Source of the DNA: Clusia tigrina
Taxonomy: Eukaryota > Arthropoda > Insecta > Diptera > Clusiidae
Length of the DNA: 64,000 nucleotides
Assembly (NCBI GenBank): GCA_920105625.2
Contig: OV050032.1
Span: 204,194,758-204,258,757 of the forward strand
Direction of reading: 5' to 3'
Shown here: positions 57,661-64,000 of the stretch, in pieces
How positions within the stretch are numbered: position 1 is the stretch's first letter
How the letters are laid out: every line of letters begins with the position of its first letter
Program-made: the position numbers and the translations under genes
Notes under the pieces: model-generated
Databases searched by the model: none
What the model saw: the letters and a program-made list of their open reading frames with translations, nothing else
Told to the model about the DNA's origin: nothing

Positions 57661-60600
57661 AGTATGCTGCAGAGAAATTAGAAAAATAAGAAATTATGAA
57701 TATGAAAATATGAAGTAGAAAACGGATTACGGAGTTGAAGAGTGCACTATGAACTGATCGCAACGAGTGATAGTCGGAGACTGGTGAGAGAGAAAAATAA
57801 AAAAGTATTCTCGTTTTAAAAAAAAAAAGATGAGAAGCAAAAAAACTCCCAACTAAAAATTTTCTTTTTAGAGACATCTTTTTTAGAACTTTCCATTTTT
57901 AGAGATTATATTCTTTAGAACCTACCTTGTTGCAGAAAATGTAATCTTTAGTACTTACCATACATTTTCATAAAAATACTAAATAATAATTTAAAAAAAT
58001 AAAAAAGTACTAGTACCAAAATAAATGTACTTCGTACTCGCAATATAAAAAGGTAGTCTAAATGGTACGAAAGTACGTACTTGTGCAACACTGATGTTTT
58101 AGTTATTTAGAGAAGTTAACTGAATTGAGGAAGACGATAGTTAGAGTTAAGGGGGGTGCACTGTATTTTTACCACAAAATACATCAATTTTAAAACCTCC
58201 TCTCAGTAGCAGAACTCGCACAACTAAATTCATATCAACTGTCTATTCTTGTATGTTCTTTAGTAGTACGTTCAATACTCAATTGTGTTATTATATTTAG
58301 GACAACACGCGTAAAACTCAACGACGAAGACACTGTCCTCAGCCTTTTGGCGGAAAGTTCGGACAAAGATTTTGTGGACAGCGGGTCAGAATACATTTCG
58401 AGTGAAAATAAGTCCGAAATTGAGGCGATATTTGATAGAATAAACAGGCGTGACGAAGACAATTGCGCTTCATGCGATTTACGGTAATCAAAGGGTTAAA
58501 GTGGTACACAATTTATATAAAATATATTTAATAGTTAAATATACTCATAATTTCTCCATAACGTTCAAATTTTATAAAAATAACAATTAAAAAACTCTTA
58601 TTCACTCAAATCAGAACTCAATTCGCAATTGTTTGCATAATTTTTTTCATCGAATTTTTCTATATATTCAATTTTGACAGCTACGTCGGGAAAATTGGTA
58701 CAAAAAAAATTGTTTTTGCAGCCACCATGTAAGCAGAGAATATGAGAAATGAAACTTACTTATACATTCACAGAATACACTTGTACTGCTGGCAATTTTT
58801 TCGCCACTGGATGTAAACAAACCAATTTTTCATTCCCCACTGGATGTAAATATACTGGTGAGTTTCGGAAAAAACACTATTTGGGGTTGTCGTTCGCTAA
58901 TATTTTAATATTATTCTCATTCCAAAAAGTACCAAATTCAATTTAGTGAATACTATTTCTGATTAATAATTTTGATCATTACTAATATTAGGTACACTAC
59001 TCTATATGCTAAAATAAATTTATTAAAACTATTATTTAATTCTTATATTAATTTATAATTTTTTTTTGCTTGTTTATTCTTTTTAATGAACTTAACGCCA
59101 ACAAAAGTACAAAAAATTAAAGAAATATTTATCTAATATAATAAAATATTTATCTATTATTATTTATCTATTATCATTAAATTATGTTGTTAAACTTACT
59201 TTAAATGTTTAGTAATAAATATAAGAAATTTAATTAAATAAATGTTATATAATTGGTTTTTGTTTTGAAACAACTATTTTGAGGGCATTTTAATTTCAAT
59301 TCATAACTAAAAATCTAATGAATACACAATATATTCTAGGCAAATTACAATGTCAAATTACGAAATACCAAAGCAGAAATCAGCATATAAATATATGAAT
59401 TCTGCGGAATTTTGTAAGTGAAAATATATATATAGTCCTTCTGCGAAAGCATGTCTACATTTGACAATGTATTCAGTATTATTTTAAATACTAATTTGCA
59501 TCTAAATAGATTTGATAGTTTAGATAATTACGTTATTTTGTTCATTATTATTGAGAATTAATTTCACAAACACCCAATTAGCTAAATTACAAATAACAAA
59601 AAACAAATACTATAAAACTATAATATAGTGTAATTTTATTACTATAGTCTTGCAAGAAACATTTAATTAAATACGTTGACTTCTTTTAGTTAAATATTGC
59701 TTCAGAATTTATCAAAAAACTATATAAAAATCAAACAATTGAATATCACAATAAAAATAAAAAAATTCTTAACAACCAATTAAGAAAAAATAATCGTAAT
59801 GGGCAATCAAGGTCGAGTTCGGAGAAAAGTTCACCATTTTCGATTCTGGCGTCCAGTGCCTTAAACGGAAACTAAAGCATTTAATATTTTGTAGAGTGAA
59901 GTAGTGATTGAGAATGATTTTAAAAGTGAAAGTAGAAAGTGTAATTTCAGAAGCAGTGAGTTATACTTATAAATTGTTTATAATTTTGTAATTGAAAATA
60001 AACTTATTATTACAGAGCAAAAATTTAGATGTTTGAACAGCGGAAGTGTGTTCTTCGATGCAATGGGTGGCAAAAGTGCTTCATATTTCTTAAGGAAGGT
60101 CCGGATGGAAGGTAATATTAAAATATATGTTTTTTGTTTCTTAAAATGTGTTGTATTATAGTGCTGCATTTGGCTTAGTAGATGCGATACATATTTCCTT
60201 TTTGCGTGTGTTACTTAGTTTGTTTTGACAAAAAAAAAGGTATTTTATTACATATATTCAAGTTTTCCCAGTAAACTATTGATTTACAGGCAGATTTATA
60301 TTGATTTATATAAGCAGATTAATACAAACTAAGATATTTCCTTATTTTAAAATAGGAGGGCCAAATGGCTGGAGATTTTAGGTGCGGTTTTTTCGGGAAA
60401 AAAAATTTATTTATGTAGATATAGATTTATTTTTGATATGTAATGTATAAAAAAAGCTAACTTGCATTAATATATATATGGAACTGGATAAAAAAATAAT
60501 TAAATATTGTTGCCTACAAATTTTTCTTATTATTATTATTCTGTATTATATTTTTATTCCGTTTTCCTAATAAAAAAATACTATAAAGTGATAAACTCTT

Positions 60601-61072
60601 TTATTCTGATTGTTCCTTTTTTTCTTTTCCTACTACAATTTCGTAATATGAAATTTTTAGTACAATGGCACCCGTTTTTTCGAGGTGAACTCACATATAG
60701 TGTATATGTTTTTTTTTCATACGGTAAAAAATTTGACGTATATGTTACGGCCCTATGATGTAAGTCACCAAGTAAGTAAATTCACCTTGAGTTACACCCG
60801 TGTGGTATCTACTGCCGCTGTTGTTCAGTCGGTGTACAATGTGTGCTTGCTAACCAGAATGAAAGTGATATAGGCAAATTTTTTGCATTTGTGGTATTTG
60901 TTAATTCTCCGTTGTCGGGGTGGTGTCTGATCAATCGTTATTGCCTTGTTGCACACAAAGTAAATAAGTAACTAATGGATTCTTAATTTGATCATTTGAT
61001 TTTTATCAACTTAAATTGAATGAACATGATTGAGCGTCTGTTGTGACTGCAAGTGTAGAAACTGAGTGAAAA
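57661..61072. other. Intergenic DNA before the ENOX gene
   Basis: It probably includes the 5' end of the LINE to about 57880. CAACACTG at 58086-58093 could be one end of a hAT-type element (ends beginning CAGTGTTG), unpaired. On the + strand, 58300-58487 reads as an acidic peptide (LLAESSDKDFVDSGSEYISS) like the N-termini of some transposases. 58490-61072 is very AT-rich and I see no gene in it; 5' non-coding exons of the ENOX gene may lie here. Confidence 0.45.
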
Positions 61073-63133
61073 ATGGCATACAACTATGGAAATTTGTCAA
61101 ACCAAGCTATGGACAGTATGCGTAAGTAGCATGGGCAGAATTTGTGGTTCAATATTTACCAATGATTAAAATTACAAAAACATCCGCATTGTGCATAATA
61201 ACTGTTTTCAGCATAATAGTGTTATTTTTATACCATGTCTGTGATTTAGTCGCAGTTAGTAGAATCGCAGTCTGACGCCATTTTTCCAGTGCTTGCTTTT
61301 TTCTTTTTTTTATAAGTGCGTTGGGAATTTGGTGCTAGTTTTTGCAGATTCTCTTAATCGCATTCCTTTATTAACAGCTGAGTACTTTTCTGTAAGGAAA
61401 GAACTAGAAATGTTGACGGCGGACGGACGGATGGGAACGGAAAATCTGCTTAAATTTAATTTTGTGTTATCATGGATAAGAAATTTTGTAAACACTGCTT
61501 TGTTGAAGACGATCCTTTGTGTTCAGCAAAGACTGCTTTTGTCTACATTTTGTCCGCTATGATGATGCTTATTTTACACATATTCACACCACAATTTCTT
61601 TTATCCTTGGGAAGATGTGATTCCTTTGTTGTTAATTCCAAGTTGAACTATTAAAATACACTATTATTAAATGCATATTCGCATTACTGTCTTCTCAAGT
61701 GGTTAATTTTAAATTAATTTCTGGTTTCCATTTCAGTGCCACTGTTCACGAACATTGTTAATGGCGCTGCAATGTCAAATCAGCCGAGTTTTATCAATCA
61801 ACTGGCGGCGGTTATGACCACAGCATCTGCTGGCGGGCACAATGTCACGCCCACTTCTACAACGTCCGTAGCAACGAATTGCAACCGCGACAGCACACCC
61901 GAACCGCCACCTGCACCAAAATTCACATTATCACCGCCAAAACCCAATCAAGGCACGGCGCCGATGGATTTGGAAAATGATATGGATATGGATATTATTG
62001 GCAGTACGACAATGCCAACGTCGCCTATACCATCCGTGGCAGCCACAGCAAAACCCGTGGAGAAAATGTCTTTGAGCATGCACGATCCTAATTTGTATTT
62101 AAATGGACTGATGCCAGCGGGCGTTACTACCGCCTCGGGATACATGTTCTTTCCCACAACAGCAGCCGACCCAACAGCAGCCACTACGACGGCAAACCCT
62201 ATGCTTATGGATCCTTCGGCTGTGATGGCCGCCATGCAACAAATGCAGCAGAGTTACGCAGGGTACGCGCTGGCAGCAGAGGCTGCTGTAGAGGGCACAC
62301 AACTTGCCCCAGGCACAGGTGCTTGAATATAATAACTGGCGAACATGCTTGAATATATAGATTTTTTATGAATATGTTTTTAATACTGCTTTTCACTTTT
62401 CTCCTAGATCCGTACACAACTCCTACCATGAAAGAAGTAATCAAAACTAAAAGCTCTATACTCTTCCCTCCCAATCCAACTGCACCGCCACCCAGCATAC
62501 GAGAGCGTCCGCCTGGCTGTCGCACCGTGTTCGTAGGTGGCCTACCCGAAAATATCACAGAGGAAATGATACGCGAGATTTTCGAATCATGCGGGGAGAT
62601 CACTACGCTGCGCATGTCTAAAAAGAATTTCTGCCACATACGCTATCGCCACGAGGCTTCTATCGATCGTGCCATCTACTTGTCTGGCTATCGTGTACGC
62701 ATTTCAAATGTCAACGAACCTGCCAACTTTGGTCGTCTGCACGTTGATTATGCACAGGCACGTGACGATCAATACGACTACGAATGCAAGCAGCGGCAAG
62801 TGCAGCGTGAACAGCGCCATCGCGAACGCACGTCGTTCGACCGGCTGCGCTCGCAATCTCCGCCACCTATGCCGCACTACAGTGACCACGAAGCCTCTTT
62901 GGTGGCGGAAAATTTACGCAATAATGAGACATTTGTTAAGGCTGTGCAGACAATTGCCATTTGGCTCGAACGCGGCGATTGCACGAAGCGCAATGCCAAC
63001 ATTTTCTATTCGATGATCCAGAGCACTCATGCCCATGTGCGGCGCTTGCACACCGACAAGCAGCAACTGGAGGAGTTTCTGCGCAAAGCTAGAGAGGGCT
63101 ATCGCAAGCAAATGTTAACCATGTCCACACAGT
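61073..63133 (+). CDS. Ecto-NOX disulfide-thiol exchanger (ENOX) homolog, 5' part
   Basis: Exons are 61073-61121, 61737-62318 and 62408-63133, with donors GTAAGT, GTGCTT, GTAAGT and acceptors TTTCAG and CCTAG, all in phase. The gene continues beyond the window. About 452 codons are present. The N-terminus is low-complexity (T, A, P, M-rich). An RRM-like fold (CRTVFVGGLPENITEEMIRE from about residue 248; SKKNFCHIRYRHEASIDRAI) is followed by FGRLHVDYAQARDD and an Arg/Glu-rich helix. Then comes PPPMPHYSDHEASLVAENLR and a helical region (FVKAVQTIAIWLERG, NIFYSMIQSTHAHVRRL). This order matches vertebrate ENOX1/2, cell-surface proteins with NADH-oxidase and disulfide-exchange activity. The last donor leaves one T, which fits the Phe expected next in the family. 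The biochemical role in flies is not shown by sequence. Confidence 0.92.
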
Positions 63134-64000
63134 GTAAGTTTAATTGAACCGTTATTAGTTGATTTTCAAAGGAAGTTGTTGTTGTGTCTGTACCTCTAAG
63201 ATAATTTGTTTGTTCCGCAATTTATAATATGTATTTAGGGAGAATCGGGAAACGTGCTGCTTCACAGCATGACTATATATATAATACTTTATTCCAAAAC
63301 GGCGCAAATTACGTCTCGACTATGCATTGTTTTATATCTCGGATTTTCTTTTTCTCATTATCGCTATTTATCTTCCTCTATATTTTCCTATATCTATTTT
63401 CTTTTTGGTCCTCAATATTTTTTTTAACAGCTTAAGTTGTTCTCGCCGTTTTTTTTTCTTTATCTTTAATATGCTTTGCATTTATGTTCCCATATTTTGC
63501 ATTATTTATATTTCTCGTTTGTTTATATTTGTACTGGTATTTTTTCTCATTTTTTTATTACTTTCTTTGTTTTTATTTTTATTATATCTCACTATCTAAC
63601 AGTTCCATTTTCTATGTTTCTGTCTGTCTTCCTCTCTCTCTATCTCTCTCTCTCTTGTTGGCTTCTGCATCTTTTTTGTATCACTGTCATCTTTATTTCT
63701 GTCCTTTTGTTTTCTCCTTTCGATTTCCATCTCTTTTTTTCATTTTCTCTACCTCCGGCTTTCGACTTTTGTCTTGGTATCTTTTTCTCTCCCACTCTTT
63801 CGATTTTTGTCTCTCTTTTGTTTTCTCCTTTCGATAACCATCTCTTTTCTCTACCTCTATCTTTTGATTTTTCTCTCTTTTGTTTTCTCCTTTCGATAAC
63901 CATCTCTTTTCTCTACCTCTATCTTTTGATTTTTGTCTCTCTTTTGTTTTCTCTCCAATTTTTTTCTCTTTTGTTTTCTCCTTTTGATTTTTATATCATT
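63134..64000 (+). other. ENOX intron 3 start, with pyrimidine-rich tandem repeats
   Basis: It begins GTAAGT. From about 63590 the + strand is strongly T/C-rich. Between about 63815 and 63960 a unit of roughly 55 bp (TTTTCTCCTTTCGATAACCA followed by a CTCTACCTCTATC stretch) repeats about 2.5 times. No exon is visible before the window ends. Confidence 0.75.

Noticed and set aside
58086..58500. Complete hAT or piggyBac element
   Set aside because: Only one hAT-like end and no inverted partner could be found, and the TTAA sites are not next to inverted ends.

Overview
The window is nuclear DNA of a fly. It is AT-rich, has spliced genes with short GT-AG introns, and is crowded with insect-type LTR and LINE retrotransposons. 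The first gene looks like an ortholog of swallow, a maternal-effect gene I know only from higher (cyclorrhaphan) flies. That, with the heavy repeat load, suggests a TE-rich higher fly such as a tephritid; the species is an inference.

Three host genes can be built. (1) A swallow-like gene on the + strand, three coding exons between 402 and 6867, 539 codons. (2) A WBP2 homolog (GRAM domain plus PPxY motifs) on the - strand, six coding exons from 22095 down to 11274, 390 codons. Its last two exons lie beyond a 9.2-kb intron. (3) The 5' part of an ecto-NOX (ENOX) family gene on the + strand, three coding exons from 61073 to 63133, running off the right edge. Intergenic and intronic DNA between them holds a P-superfamily-like MITE, a foldback-like inverted repeat, several minisatellites, a fossil LINE and an inverted pair of 1.2-kb repeats.

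From about 24 to 58 kb the window is almost entirely mobile DNA. A Ty3/gypsy element (26704-45127, intact LTR ends, frameshifted pol) sits in a (TA)n tract. Its 5' LTR was broken by two terminal-inverted-repeat elements, each with an 8-bp target duplication (T1 to 37699, T2 37743-40155). The left part of T1 and the LTR were tandemly duplicated across TA microsatellites. The second copy then took a TTA-duplicating MITE, a 1.44-kb solo LTR and a 5.6-kb LTR element. That last element has 1,535-bp LTRs that look identical and encodes only Gag and protease. Each of its LTRs carries six hairpins with two alternating stem sequences and one invariant 19-nt loop. Next, a relict LTR is interrupted by a second Ty3/gypsy element (45415-51575, both ORFs open) and by a solo LTR of the same family in head-to-head orientation. 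This family's LTR has a perfect three-unit heat-shock element upstream of a TATA box. A degenerate I/LOA-like LINE with RNase H follows (about 52206-57660).

The transposable elements are not host pathways; their value here is as a relative time series and as sources of regulatory and RNA-structure signals. All calls rest on reading the sequence and on remembered family features; no database was searched.
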